A program made the position numbers and the translations under genes. A stretch of DNA of 64,000 nt from Pusillimonas caeni (GTDB lineage Bacteria; Pseudomonadota; Gammaproteobacteria; Burkholderiales; Burkholderiaceae_B). Below the pieces are notes generated by a model. It was not told the origin of the DNA and made no database searches. It saw only the letters and a program-made list of their open reading frames with translations. Where the stretch lies: contig NZ_PDUW01000003.1 of NCBI RefSeq assembly GCF_003545815.1, forward strand, positions 248,001 to 312,000. Direction: 5' to 3'. Of the stretch, positions 19,249-28,358 are shown piece after piece (within the stretch, counting starts at the first letter, position 1; the number at the start of each line of letters is the position of its first letter).

Positions 19249-20444
19249 AACCGCTGGAGTCACTGCGGCGGCGCCTCGCACAGCTTGAAGAGCAGGACCT
19301 GCGCCGCGTGCGCAGGACATCGGACAGCCCCTGCATCGTGCAGCCGGTGGTGGACGGTCGTCCCATGCTGGCCTTTTGCAGCAACGACTACCTGGGCCTA
19401 GCGAACGACCCGCGCATTGCGCGCGCGCTGCAGGAAGGCGTCGATCGCTTCGGCACCGGCAGTGGGGCTTCGCACCTGATCAGCGGGCACCATCGCGCGC
19501 ATGCGCGGCTCGAAGAACGCCTGGCCGCCTTCGTGGCCGACCATGTGCCGGACGCCCAGGCGCTGTATTTTTCCACCGGGTATATGGCGAACGTGGGCGT
19601 GCTTGCCGGCATCGCGGCCCTGGACGACCGGGTCGAGGTGTTTTCCGAGCAGCTCAACCATGCGTCGCTGATCGACGGCATGCGCCTGGCGCGCGTGCCG
19701 GTGAACGTGTATGGCCATTGCGATGTCGGGGCGCTGGACGACATGCTGTCGGCCAGCGCGGCGAACATCAAGCTCGTCGTGACAGACAGCGTATTCAGCA
19801 TGGACGGCGATCTTGCCCCCTTGCCGGAGCTGCTGGCGCTGTGCGAACGGCACGATGCGTGGCTGCTGGTGGACGATGCGCACGGCTTCGGCGTGCTCGG
19901 AGAGCGCGGGCATGGCGCCTTGGAACATTTCGGCTTGCGGTCCGACCACCTTATCTACATGGGCACGCTGGGCAAGGCGGCGGGTGTCGCCGGCGCCTTC
20001 GTTGCCGCCGATGCGAGCCTGATCGATTGGCTCGTGCAGCGGGCGCGCTCCTACGTGTTCAGCACAGCCTCGCCGCCGGCGCTGGCCCATGCCTTGCTGG
20101 CCAGTCTCGACATCATCGAAGGCCCCGACGGCGCGGCCAGGCGCGAGCGGCTTCAGTCGCTGGTCTCGACGCTGGCGCAAGGGCTGCAGCTGCGGCGTTG
20201 GCGACGGCTGGACTCTTCGACCGCCATCCAGCCCGTCGTCGTAGGCGACAACGCGCATGCCATGGCCGCGGCAAAGGCCTTGTACGATCTGGGCTATTGG
20301 GTGCCCGCCATCCGTCCGCCGACGGTGCCGGCCGGGACCGCGCGGCTGCGCGTCACCTTGTCGGCGGATCATGATCCGGCCGACGTGGCCCGTCTGGCCG
20401 AAGCCGTCAATCGCATTGAACGACACCAGGAGGATCTTGCATGA
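19245..20444 (+). CDS. bioF: 8-amino-7-oxononanoate synthase
   Basis: The 399-residue alpha-oxoamine synthase joins pimeloyl-ACP (or -CoA) with alanine. Motifs are FCSNDYLGLA, GSGASHLISGHH, DDAHGFGVLGERG and the PLP Lys K244 in MGTLGKAAG. It overlaps bioA upstream and bioD downstream by 4 nt each. Confidence 0.96.
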   Translation: MKPLESLRRRLAQLEEQDLRRVRRTSDSPCIVQPVVDGRPMLAFCSNDYLGLANDPRIARALQEGVDRFGTGSGASHLISGHHRAHARLEERLAAFVADHVPDAQALYFSTGYMANVGVLAGIAALDDRVEVFSEQLNHASLIDGMRLARVPVNVYGHCDVGALDDMLSASAANIKLVVTDSVFSMDGDLAPLPELLALCERHDAWLLVDDAHGFGVLGERGHGALEHFGLRSDHLIYMGTLGKAAGVAGAFVAADASLIDWLVQRARSYVFSTASPPALAHALLASLDIIEGPDGAARRERLQSLVSTLAQGLQLRRWRRLDSSTAIQPVVVGDNAHAMAAAKALYDLGYWVPAIRPPTVPAGTARLRVTLSADHDPADVARLAEAVNRIERHQEDLA

Positions 20445-21154
20445 GTACGGCGGGCTCGAGCCGTTTTGCCTGCTTCGTGACGGGCACGGACACAGAGATC
20501 GGCAAGACGCTGATCAGCAGCGCCATGCTGCACGCCTTGGGCCGGCAGGGCGTCAAGGCGGCGGGCATGAAGCCCGTCGCGGCGGGCGCGGAAGAGCGGG
20601 ATGGCGTCTGGCACAACGATGACGTAGACAGGCTGAACGCCGCGAGCAATGTACGGTTCGAGCCCGAGATCGTCACGCCTTATCTGTGGCGCGAGCCCAT
20701 TGCGCCGCACATTGCCGCGCGGCTCGCCGGCGTGCAGATGTTCTCGAGCCGCATCCTCCAGGCTTATGCCCAGATGCAGAAAGCATGCGATGCGGTGGTG
20801 GTGGAAGGGGTGGGCGGCTTTTGTGTGCCGCTATCCGACTATTTCGACACGGCGGACCTGGCCCGAGAGCTCGGCTTGCCGGTGGTCATGGTGGTGGGTC
20901 TGCGGCTGGGCTGCATCAATCACGCCCTGCTGACCGTCCAGGCGATCGCCGCCCAGGGCCTGGAACTGGCCGGTTGGGTCGCCAACACGGTGGACCCGGA
21001 CATGCCTCATGTACAGGACAATATCGAGGCGCTGCGCCGGCGCCTCAGTGCGCCGATGCTCGGCCACGTGCCGCGCCTGGATTCGGCGACGAGCGAGGCC
21101 GCTGCCGAACACATCGACTTCACTTTGCTGCCGGGATGGCCCGGAACACACTGA
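20441..21154 (+). CDS. bioD: Dethiobiotin synthetase
   Basis: The 237-residue ATP-dependent enzyme has the P-loop GTDTEIGKT (about 15-23), the KPVAAG segment and VVVEGVGGF that bind carbamate and nucleotide. It closes the ureido ring of dethiobiotin. bioB, bioC and bioH are not in the window. Confidence 0.96.
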   Translation: MSTAGSSRFACFVTGTDTEIGKTLISSAMLHALGRQGVKAAGMKPVAAGAEERDGVWHNDDVDRLNAASNVRFEPEIVTPYLWREPIAPHIAARLAGVQMFSSRILQAYAQMQKACDAVVVEGVGGFCVPLSDYFDTADLARELGLPVVMVVGLRLGCINHALLTVQAIAAQGLELAGWVANTVDPDMPHVQDNIEALRRRLSAPMLGHVPRLDSATSEAAAEHIDFTLLPGWPGTH

Positions 21155-21180
21155 TAAAAATAGAAGGGAGCAGTACATTC

Positions 21181-22740
21181 ATGGCCAATGCCAATCTGTA
21201 TGCCTTGTTGCAAGCGGGGTTCGCGGCCGACCGCGACAGCACCGCCATCGAGACGCCGGCGCGCCACTACAGCTGGAACGATATCGAACGCATTTCGGCG
21301 TGCTACGCCAATCTGCTGGAGAGCCTGCGCCTGCCGGCGGGCGCCCGTGTGGCCGTCCAGGTCGAGAAGTCGCCCGAAGCCTTGATGCTCTACCTGGCAA
21401 CCTTGCGGGCCGGCTTCGTCTATCTTCCGCTCAACACCGCCTATCGCGAGGCCGAGATCGAGTATTTCCTGCGCGATGCCGAACCCTCGGTCGTGGTCTG
21501 TTCGCCGGCCAATCTTTCGTGGGTGTCGGAGCTGGCCGGACGCTGCGGCGCCAGCCAGGTGTACACCCTGGACGAGCATGGGGCCGGCACACTGGACGAG
21601 GCCTCGGCCGACGAGGACGAGCGGTTCGAGACGGTGGCGAGCCAGCCCGACGACCTTGCCGCCATCCTGTACACCTCGGGCACAACGGGCCGGAGCAAGG
21701 GCGCCATGCTGTCCCATCGAAACCTGTACTCCAATGCGCAGGTGCTGAACAGCTATTGGGGCTGGACGGGCGATGATGTATTGCTGCACATGCTGCCCAT
21801 ATTCCACGTGCACGGGCTGTTCGTGGGGGCGCACGGCGCCTTGCTAGCCGGCGCGCGGATGATCTGGCTGCCCAAGCTCGACATCGAGCAGGCCTTGCAT
21901 TACCTGCCGCGCTGCACCGTCATGATGGGCGTGCCCACCTACTACGTCCGCCTGCTGGCAGAGCCGCGCTTCACGCGCGAATTGTGCGCCGGCATGCGGC
22001 TGTTCGTCTCGGGCTCCGCCCCGCTGCTGGCGGACACCTTCAACGCCTTTCGCGAACGCACCGGCCATACCATCCTCGAGCGCTACGGCATGAGCGAAAC
22101 CGTCATGCTTACCTCCAATCCCTACGACGAAAGCGAAGGGCCGCGCATCGCGGGCACGGTGGGGCGTCCGCTGCCGGGGGTGCAGGTGCGCGTGGTCAAC
22201 GACGACGACATCCCCCTGGGGCCCGGGCTGATCGGCAAGGTGCAGGTGCGGGGCCCCAACGTGTTCTCGGGCTATTGGCGCATGCCCGAAAAGACGCGCG
22301 AGGAGTTCACCGCCGATGGCTGGTTTCGCACCGGAGACGTGGGACGGTGGGGCTCGATCCTGGACGACGACGGGCAGGTCATCCAGGCCATTCCCGACCA
22401 CTATCTGTCCATCGTCGGGCGCAGCAAGGACTTGATCATCACGGGCGGCTTCAACGTCTACCCCAAAGAGATCGAGTCCTTCATCGACGAACTTCCAGGC
22501 GTGGTCGAGTCCGCCGTGATCGGCGTGCCGCACGCGGACTTCGGTGAAGCGGTGGTGGCGGTAGTGGTTGCCGAGCCCGGCCGAACAGTCGATCCGCAGG
22601 CCGTGCAGGCCAGCCTCAAGCGGCAGATCGCCAATTTCAAAGTGCCCAAGCACATCGTCGTCGTCGACCAGCTGCCGCGCAACACCATGGGCAAGGTGCA
22701 GAAGAATGTGCTGCGCGAGACCTACGCGAGCCTTGGCTAG
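21181..22740 (+). CDS. Malonyl-CoA synthetase-like acyl-CoA ligase
   Basis: The 519-residue AMP-forming ligase has the P-loop YTSGTTGRSKGAML, PIFHVHGLFVGAHGALLAGA (as in MatB), ERYGMSET, GWFRTGDVG and the catalytic Lys region NTMGKVQK. The MatB-like elements suggest malonate is the acyl substrate. An insertion of about 13 residues (near DDDGQVIQAIPDHYLS) before the IVGRSKD hinge is unusual. The gene is 26 bp after bioD on the same strand; malonyl units start pimelate synthesis in the BioC route, so the linkage may be functional. Confidence 0.8.
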   Translation: MANANLYALLQAGFAADRDSTAIETPARHYSWNDIERISACYANLLESLRLPAGARVAVQVEKSPEALMLYLATLRAGFVYLPLNTAYREAEIEYFLRDAEPSVVVCSPANLSWVSELAGRCGASQVYTLDEHGAGTLDEASADEDERFETVASQPDDLAAILYTSGTTGRSKGAMLSHRNLYSNAQVLNSYWGWTGDDVLLHMLPIFHVHGLFVGAHGALLAGARMIWLPKLDIEQALHYLPRCTVMMGVPTYYVRLLAEPRFTRELCAGMRLFVSGSAPLLADTFNAFRERTGHTILERYGMSETVMLTSNPYDESEGPRIAGTVGRPLPGVQVRVVNDDDIPLGPGLIGKVQVRGPNVFSGYWRMPEKTREEFTADGWFRTGDVGRWGSILDDDGQVIQAIPDHYLSIVGRSKDLIITGGFNVYPKEIESFIDELPGVVESAVIGVPHADFGEAVVAVVVAEPGRTVDPQAVQASLKRQIANFKVPKHIVVVDQLPRNTMGKVQKNVLRETYASLG

Positions 22741-22812
22741 GGCGCGTCGGCGCTGACGAGCGGCCCGCCGGCTCCCGATGAGCCATGGGTGCCCGACGGA
22801 ACGCAAGGCGCC

Positions 22813-24270
22813 TCAAAGATAAGGGCTGGCCAGCCAGATGATCTTGTTGCGCAGCCGCTTCAGGAAGGGCATGGCGGCCAGCGTCTCGAGCGTCACGGCC
22901 TCGGCGTCGCGGATTTCCGCATCGATTCTATGCTCCAGCTCGCGCGCCATCGCCCGGCTGTAGATCTCGACGTCCAGCTCGAAGTTCAGGCGCAGGCTGC
23001 GCGGGTCGAGATTGGATGAACCCACGTACGACCATGCCCCGTCTATGGTGATGAGCTTGGAGTGGTCGAACGGGCCGCGAGTCCGCCATACCCGGCAGCC
23101 ATTGCGGATGACCTGATCGAGCTGCGCCGTCATGGCGTAATTGACCAGCCGCAGATTGTTGCGCCCCGGGATGACGATGTCGACCTGGATGCCGCGGCGC
23201 GCCGCGGTGTTGATCGCGCCCAACAGGGCCACGTCGGGCAGGAAGTAGGGCGACTGGATGCGTATGCTGTGCTGGGCCACCGCAAAGGCGCCCAGCAGCA
23301 TGTGGTGGGTGCTGAGTATGGTGCGGTCGGGACCCGAGCGTACGCAGCGCGCCGGCACGCGCGGCGTGGGCGGGGACCAGCGCTCGCAATACCAGACGTC
23401 GTAGGGCAGGGCTTCGCGGGTGGTGAACTCCCAGTCCTGCGAGAACACGGCCGTGAGCTGCAGCACGACAGGCCCCTCCACCTTGAAGTGGGTGTCGCGC
23501 GTGGCCGGCTCGCCCGACGGGCCGGTGGCAAAGCCGGCCCGGATGTTCATGCCGCCCGTGAAGCCGATGCAGCCGTCCACGATGAGTATCTTGCGGTGGC
23601 TGCGCAAATTGGCGTAGGGCATGCGCATGCCCAGCGGGTTGGTCATGAACAGCGCCGTGCGCACGCCCTGGCGCCGCAGCAGGTGCACGATGGGCGGACG
23701 CGAATACTTGGAACCGATGGCGTCGATGAGCACCCGTACCTCGACCCCGCGCTTCACGGCCCGCGCCAGCGCATCGGCGATCTTGCGGCCCTCGCGATCG
23801 TTGTCGAAGATATAGGTTTGCAGGGCCACCGATACCTTGGCGCCTTCTATGGCCTCGATCATGGCCGGGTAGGTTTCGTCGCCGCCGCACAGAAGCTGAA
23901 TATAGTTGCCGTCGCAAAGCGGGAAACTGCTGACGCCGTCGCCCAGCGTCTGCAAAGAGGCGAACTGCGGCGCGGAATAGGGCGTCACGTCGGCGACGGG
24001 CGTGTCGTCGAGCGTGGTGTAGTCGCGCAGCGACTTGTCGCGCTGCTGTGAAATCTGGTCATGGCGCACACGGTTGATGCCGGCGATGAGGTAGAAGAAG
24101 GCGCCGAACAGCGGTGAAAGCAGGATGATGCCGACCCAGCCGATGGCGGCCCGCACGTCGGTCTTGTTCATGGCGGCATGAGTGGCCGCCGTCGCGGCCG
24201 CCGCAAAGGTGAACAAGAACACGAAATGGGGCCAATACTCTTGCAAGAAGGCCTGCAGATGAAGCAGCAT
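22813..24270 (-). CDS. Cardiolipin synthase (phospholipase D superfamily)
   Basis: Taken from the ATG at 24270 (MLLHLQ), the protein has 485 residues, near the usual 480; a longer frame to 24393 has no family resemblance. Two N-terminal membrane segments are followed by two HKD motifs: H225-K227-D232 (HRKILIVDG) and H403-K405-D410 (HSKLITIDG), with GSSNLDPRS after the second. It condenses phosphatidylglycerol (or PG with PE) to cardiolipin at the inner membrane. It converges with the ligase gene. Confidence 0.93.
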   Translation of the reverse strand: MLLHLQAFLQEYWPHFVFLFTFAAAATAATHAAMNKTDVRAAIGWVGIILLSPLFGAFFYLIAGINRVRHDQISQQRDKSLRDYTTLDDTPVADVTPYSAPQFASLQTLGDGVSSFPLCDGNYIQLLCGGDETYPAMIEAIEGAKVSVALQTYIFDNDREGRKIADALARAVKRGVEVRVLIDAIGSKYSRPPIVHLLRRQGVRTALFMTNPLGMRMPYANLRSHRKILIVDGCIGFTGGMNIRAGFATGPSGEPATRDTHFKVEGPVVLQLTAVFSQDWEFTTREALPYDVWYCERWSPPTPRVPARCVRSGPDRTILSTHHMLLGAFAVAQHSIRIQSPYFLPDVALLGAINTAARRGIQVDIVIPGRNNLRLVNYAMTAQLDQVIRNGCRVWRTRGPFDHSKLITIDGAWSYVGSSNLDPRSLRLNFELDVEIYSRAMARELEHRIDAEIRDAEAVTLETLAAMPFLKRLRNKIIWLASPYL

Positions 24271-24384
24271 GTTCGATGGTGTGGCTATATGAACGAAATA
24301 AGCCAACCAAGTATATAGAAGACTCGCGCTTGGGTCTCGGGGGCGTATTGAGGTCGGGCACGTGCCAAGGGCTGGCCTGGATCG

Positions 24385-24414
24385 ATGACGCACGCAGCGA
24401 ATTCATGCTAGAAT
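24385..24414 (+). promoter_or_regulatory. Candidate promoter of tRNA-His
   Basis: ATGACG (24385-24390) and TAGAAT (24409-24414) are 18 bp apart, placing the start near 24421 and a leader of about 30 nt before the tRNA. The -35 match is only moderate. Confidence 0.4.
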
Positions 24415-24451
24415 CTTTTTCTTTAACGGCGCAATGGCCGCTAAAAATAGT

Positions 24452-24528
24452 GGTGACCGTAGCTCAGTTGGTAGAGTCCCGGATTGTGATTCCGGTTGTC
24501 GTGGGTTCGAGCCCCATCGGTCACCCCA
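24452..24528 (+). tRNA. tRNA-His (anticodon GTG), probable phage attachment site
   Basis: The sequence folds as a complete cloverleaf: an acceptor stem including the extra G-1 paired to C73 (the histidine identity pair), D-loop AGCTCAGTTGGTAGAG, anticodon loop ATTGTGATT, T-loop GGGTTCGAGCC and an encoded CCA at 24526-24528. The phage integrase gene ends only 24 bp further on, so the 3' half is the likely attB/attL core. The right-hand copy of the core lies beyond the window and could not be checked. Confidence 0.96.
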
Positions 24529-24551
24529 AAAATTCGTTGCATCACAAAGAC

Positions 24552-25616
24552 TTACGCCACTCTGACCAGTGGCGTTTCGTCTTTCTGGATCTGGCTTGAC
24601 CAAAAATTGACCGTATTTGCATGGGCGGCCAAGTGGCTGGGCGCCAGGTGCGCATACTTCTGCACCATTTCTATCTTCTCCCACCCCCCGAGCTCTTTGA
24701 CCACCATCAACGGCGTTCCTGCCTGCACGTGCCACGATGCCCAGGTATGACGCAAGTCGTGCCATTTAAAGTTTTTCACGCCTGCCAAAGTGCATGCGTG
24801 CTGAAATGCTCTCCGATCGTGCTTCCTTATCCTTCGGCCGTCGCCGCCATCACGGGTAAATACATAGTCCTTGGCCGTTTTCATGCGACGTTCGACCACG
24901 GAAAACGCGTCATTGTTTAGCGGCACGGCCCTTGCTCGGGCGGATTTGGCATCGTCATGCGACACCCAAGTTGATCGGTGTTCGACGTTCACACCGGACG
25001 GCGGCATACCGAACAATTCCGATTCCCTCATTCCGGTGGCCACGGCCACAATAGCTGCGTCGCGCAACCAGTCCAGACTTATATTGCCGATGATCTTTGC
25101 AATAATGTGGGGCGGCTCCCACCTAATGCGCACGCGAGGCTCTACGTATTGAGGAAGCTTGGGGGCTTTTTCAAGCCATTCAGCCTCTACGCATACGTTG
25201 AGCATCTTGCGTATGGTCGCAAGATAACGATTGCGTGTGGCCGGCTTGATGGGTGTAGGCTTGCCGTATTTATGGCGACGATGCGTCGGCAGCGCCTTGA
25301 CGATTTCATCAGAGGTTAAAGAGCGTAGTGGACGGCCCTCAAACTGAGCGCGCCACCATTTGATGTGCCGGACCTTTGTTTCATAGTCGCGCTGCCCCTC
25401 GCTTGCCTGCAAGAAAATCAACGCGCCCTCTTCAAAACTGTGGTCCGGTTCTTCACCCAGCATTGACTGGCGCCAATGCTCAGCTTTCAGGCGGTCATGG
25501 TATTCCTGTGCCGCTTTGCGGTCGGTCGTTCGAGCAGAGCATCTAACTCTTTGGCCGCTTGGCGAGCGGAAATCGATGTGCCAGACGCCGGTTTCTTTAT
25601 CTTTGCGGATTGGCAT
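24552..25616 (-). CDS. int: Phage tyrosine-recombinase integrase
   Basis: The start at 25616 (MPIRKDKETG) follows CGGAGAAACC; the frame extends to 25697, but those residues fall inside the excisionase gene. The 354-residue protein has an N-terminal arm-binding segment, a core-binding domain and catalytic residues R197 (TGMRESE), H286 and R289 (HDLRHTW), W312 and Y321 (VQKYAHL). It integrates and excises the prophage, and its position beside tRNA-His implies use of that gene as attB. It is the distal gene of the leftward operon. Confidence 0.95.
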   Translation of the reverse strand: MPIRKDKETGVWHIDFRSPSGQRVRCSARTTDRKAAQEYHDRLKAEHWRQSMLGEEPDHSFEEGALIFLQASEGQRDYETKVRHIKWWRAQFEGRPLRSLTSDEIVKALPTHRRHKYGKPTPIKPATRNRYLATIRKMLNVCVEAEWLEKAPKLPQYVEPRVRIRWEPPHIIAKIIGNISLDWLRDAAIVAVATGMRESELFGMPPSGVNVEHRSTWVSHDDAKSARARAVPLNNDAFSVVERRMKTAKDYVFTRDGGDGRRIRKHDRRAFQHACTLAGVKNFKWHDLRHTWASWHVQAGTPLMVVKELGGWEKIEMVQKYAHLAPSHLAAHANTVNFWSSQIQKDETPLVRVA

Positions 25617-25816
25617 GGTTTCTCCGTGTCGACCCGCAGCGATAGCCGGGTCACATTTGAGCCTTTTTCTGTTAGGGACGCAAGCTGCGATGGCCAAACA
25701 CGCCAGACGCGTGACCCTGGCAAGCGGAATGCAATGTGTTCGCGCTTGGCGAATACCGTGCTATACGAAAGCCCCAGCTGATCAGCGGCCTGATGGAGCG
25801 TCAGCGCCTTTTCCAT
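25487..25816 (-). CDS. Excisionase-like HTH protein
   Basis: The start at 25816 (MEKALTLHQAAD) has GGGAG upstream; 109 residues. The first ~55 residues form a MerR/Xis-like winged helix (LTLHQAADQLGLSYSTVFAKREHIAFRLPGSRVWRVW), a common layout for recombination directionality factors. It overlaps the integrase start by about 130 bp in a different frame, so the two are probably coupled. The tail after residue 60 is unlike a typical Xis, and regulation rather than excision remains possible. Confidence 0.7.
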   Translation of the reverse strand: MEKALTLHQAADQLGLSYSTVFAKREHIAFRLPGSRVWRVWPSQLASLTEKGSNVTRLSLRVDTEKPCQSAKIKKPASGTSISARQAAKELDALLERPTAKRHRNTMTA

Positions 25817-25903
25817 GGCTACTCCCAAAAAATCAGCGCCCACTAGGGGCGCTTAGGTTCCATGCTTTGGCCGTGGTGGCCAGGATCTCTCGAATGCGAC
25901 CGG

Positions 25904-26149
25904 TCATGTGTCATCCTTGGTATTCTCAGCCGCCAGCTTGGCCGCTCTCCGCAGCTGCTTGATGATCTGGTTCAGGTGCTCGGCGGGGATGTTCTGCCGG
26001 CCGTGTTCGCCTTCGATCCAGATTTCAGCCTGTCCGGGGTAAAAGCCAATGGTGAAGGGCGGGCCGAAGTGCTCGCCGGTGCTCAGCGGCAGCGTCATGG
26101 TGGCCGTGACTACCTCGGCGGCGACCGCGAATTCTTGGATTTCAGCCAT
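25904..26149 (-). CDS. Hypothetical phage protein, 81 aa
   Basis: No family was recognised. The 81-residue acidic protein contains LPLSTGEHFGPPFTIGFYPGQAEIWIEGE followed by a helix rich in Lys, Arg and Ala. It starts inside the end of the 434-aa gene (8-nt overlap), as expected for the leftward early operon. Confidence 0.65.
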   Translation of the reverse strand: MAEIQEFAVAAEVVTATMTLPLSTGEHFGPPFTIGFYPGQAEIWIEGEHGRQNIPAEHLNQIIKQLRRAAKLAAENTKDDT

Positions 26150-27446
26150 TGTTTTTCTCCAGTTGGCGCCATTCTTCTTCCTCTTCGGGGGTGACGGGAA
26201 GGGTGTCTAGCTTGGGCTCGACAGTGGGGGTTTCCCTGTGCCGGTCTGCTGGTTGGGTGGGCCGTCTAGCATCCTGTCCCGCCATATACGCGGCTGTTAG
26301 CGTGTCGCCGTCGTATAGGTGGGGCTGGGCGGCAACGGGGGCGGCAAGCGCCACAGCGCGACTTCTGGCTTGCTCTGGAGTGTCGCCGTAGACTCGCGCC
26401 AGCACCTCGTCGCCATCGCTCCCAATGCGGAGCTGCACCCACCAGTCGCCGAGCCCAGGGTATTCGTCCTGATTCATGGTCGGTAAGTTTCCAACGCGGA
26501 TCGGGCCTAGTTCGGCTGGCTCCGCGCTCGCACCGGGCTGCACCGACAACTCCTTGACGGCCTGCTCGGCCATCCGACGCGCCCAGCTTTCCAGATTCTC
26601 CCAGCCGTGAGTAAACCCGGCCCGCTGAATGAATGCGTCCAGGTCTTTTTGGGTCGGCTCCGCGCTCGCGGCAGGCTGTGCGGGCTGGCCGTAGCGGGCG
26701 AGTAGGGCGCGGATGTCGTGCAAACGCATTTGCCGTTCGGTTGCTGTTATTAGCCCTGCGCAAGCCTTACCGTATGCGATGACGGCTTCGATGACTTCCT
26801 CGTCGCTCGGCACCTTCACCGGCTCGGCTTCTAATACCTCGATTGCATAATCGAGTGCCCGCTGTTCGTTCGGGCCAAGCATCTTTTCGTCGCGCTTAAA
26901 TCGCCCCAGAAAAAAGGCGGCGCGCTTGGGCGTCATTTTGCCGACTCGACCGTCCTTCACCGGATCGTCACCACGGATCATATCCGCACATGCCTCCGCT
27001 TCCATTCGCAAGGCCTGCTCTTTGAAATACAGGGCCTTGTAGTCCGGCTCGGCGGGTTGTGGGTCAGCCGGAGGTCGACATTCAGTCGGATCTATCGGAT
27101 AGACACCTTCCTCCGGGTAGTCTTCAAGGCAGAAGGCCAGGATCGGCTGGCCGTTGGTCTTTCCGTCATCGTCGACAATGGTTCCAGGCATGAGAACCAT
27201 GAGCCGAACGTCGCATTCGAGGCCGTCATCATCCATGCCGCCCAAAGTGTTGGCGCCTACTATCAGCTCTTCGGCCAGCGCTATGACCTCCTGCTGAGTG
27301 AGAGTCCACGCCACCGGCTCACCCCTGCGCTGGCGGTAGGCTTCGATGGCCTCGCGGGCGTAGTCTTGCATTTCCTTCTTTGTGTACTTGCCAATTGCGC
27401 CGGGCAGGAACAGCGGCGGCAGTTCGTATTTGTCGTGAGTGTTCAT
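26142..27446 (-). CDS. Hypothetical phage early protein, 434 aa
   Basis: The large polar protein begins MNTHDKYELPPLFLPGAIG and has Pro/Ala-rich linkers (for example QPAQPAASAEPTQ and QPGASAEPAELG) joining several short blocks, the mosaic look of ead/Ea22-type proteins in lambdoid left operons. No catalytic motif is seen. The start overlaps the stop of a 27-aa membrane ORF (ATGA), indicating coupling. Confidence 0.7.
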   Translation of the reverse strand: MNTHDKYELPPLFLPGAIGKYTKKEMQDYAREAIEAYRQRRGEPVAWTLTQQEVIALAEELIVGANTLGGMDDDGLECDVRLMVLMPGTIVDDDGKTNGQPILAFCLEDYPEEGVYPIDPTECRPPADPQPAEPDYKALYFKEQALRMEAEACADMIRGDDPVKDGRVGKMTPKRAAFFLGRFKRDEKMLGPNEQRALDYAIEVLEAEPVKVPSDEEVIEAVIAYGKACAGLITATERQMRLHDIRALLARYGQPAQPAASAEPTQKDLDAFIQRAGFTHGWENLESWARRMAEQAVKELSVQPGASAEPAELGPIRVGNLPTMNQDEYPGLGDWWVQLRIGSDGDEVLARVYGDTPEQARSRAVALAAPVAAQPHLYDGDTLTAAYMAGQDARRPTQPADRHRETPTVEPKLDTLPVTPEEEEEWRQLEKNNG

Positions 27447-27526
27447 TTCATCCCCTTAATTCCGAGCCATGCGAGCCACCCAAGGAAGATCAGGAGGGCA
27501 ATAAAAAGAATGTCGTGTCCGGTCAT
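27443..27526 (-). CDS. 27-aa single-pass membrane microprotein
   Basis: ATG at 27526 overlaps the stop of the 60-aa gene, and its own stop overlaps the start of the 434-aa gene, so it is coupled on both sides. The sequence MTGHDILFIALLIFLGWLAW then LGIKGMK is one hydrophobic helix with a basic end. Its function is unknown. The double ATGA coupling is the main support that it is translated. Confidence 0.6.
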   Translation of the reverse strand: MTGHDILFIALLIFLGWLAWLGIKGMK

Positions 27527-27705
27527 TTCCCATCCCCCTCAACGCGGCTTTGGTGCGTTTCGATGTAGTCTTGAATAGACATTTCGATTGCCAGTTCCGC
27601 TTCTTTCATCGCATCCTTATCGGCCTCACTCTTTGCGGCCATACGGATTCTTTCCCGCTGATAGAGCCGGAAATACATCCTGTCCAAGAAATCCTTATTA
27701 ATCAT
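27523..27705 (-). CDS. Hypothetical phage protein, 60 aa
   Basis: A charged, helical small protein (MINKDFLDRMYFRLYQRERI...) with no recognised domain. Its start overlaps the stop of the Lar-like gene and its stop overlaps the 27-aa membrane ORF, so it sits in a chain of coupled early genes. Confidence 0.6.
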   Translation of the reverse strand: MINKDFLDRMYFRLYQRERIRMAAKSEADKDAMKEAELAIEMSIQDYIETHQSRVEGDGK

Positions 27706-28358
27706 CTTTGTTCCCCCTCAACGCGGCGGGCGTATGCGTCCGGTACAGGGCACTCTCCATGCGGTGCCTTGCATGACGATATGACCTTGAGTCCACAGCG
27801 GGAGCATTCCACTTCTGCTAGCGAACCAGCGTATCGGACTTTTTCATCAAGCTCAGCACCTTCTCTTTCCTCAACGCGGCGGGCGTGGTCGAATATCTTA
27901 GGCATCATGTACATTTCCACTGCGCCCGAATCAGCGCAGGCAATCCCAAACTCTGTAATCAGGATACGAAGTTGATCGAACCATTGATCCGCATCCTCCC
28001 GATCCTGCGATTGCAGGGCGATGAGGGTGCGAAGATCATCCACGCGTAACTCATAACCGTTTAGCTGGTAGACGACAGTTTTATCGTTCAGTCGTATCTT
28101 CAACCAATTGTCCAAGAACTCTCGCACTCGGTTAGATGCTTCGCTATTTACCTGCGATTGCAGGGCGGCTCGGCGGTTCCATGCGTTGCCACATTCATTG
28201 CCTTGCTCGCCTGTCTCGATCCACGCCCCACAATTGCCGCACGCGATCTGGCACGATTGGCGAGGGGTGCCGATGCGTTCAATGTGAGCCTCACCACCGC
28301 AAAACGGGCAGGGCAATAACGTGGCGCGCTCTTGTTCGATGTCAATCTTGGTTGTCAT
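27702..28358 (-). CDS. Lar-like restriction-alleviation zinc-ribbon protein
   Basis: The 218-residue protein is read from ATG 28358, which has AAGGA 8 nt upstream; ATG 28367 is an alternative. The N-terminus has LLPCPFCGGEAHIE, CGNCGAW and GNAWNRRA, the zinc-ribbon layout of the Lar family (small phage proteins that modulate host restriction). The middle is unrelated and a second Cys pair (ECSRCGLKV) lies near the C-terminus. Lar activity is inferred from the N-terminal ribbon only. Confidence 0.7.
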   Translation of the reverse strand: MTTKIDIEQERATLLPCPFCGGEAHIERIGTPRQSCQIACGNCGAWIETGEQGNECGNAWNRRAALQSQVNSEASNRVREFLDNWLKIRLNDKTVVYQLNGYELRVDDLRTLIALQSQDREDADQWFDQLRILITEFGIACADSGAVEMYMMPKIFDHARRVEEREGAELDEKVRYAGSLAEVECSRCGLKVISSCKAPHGECPVPDAYARRVEGEQR

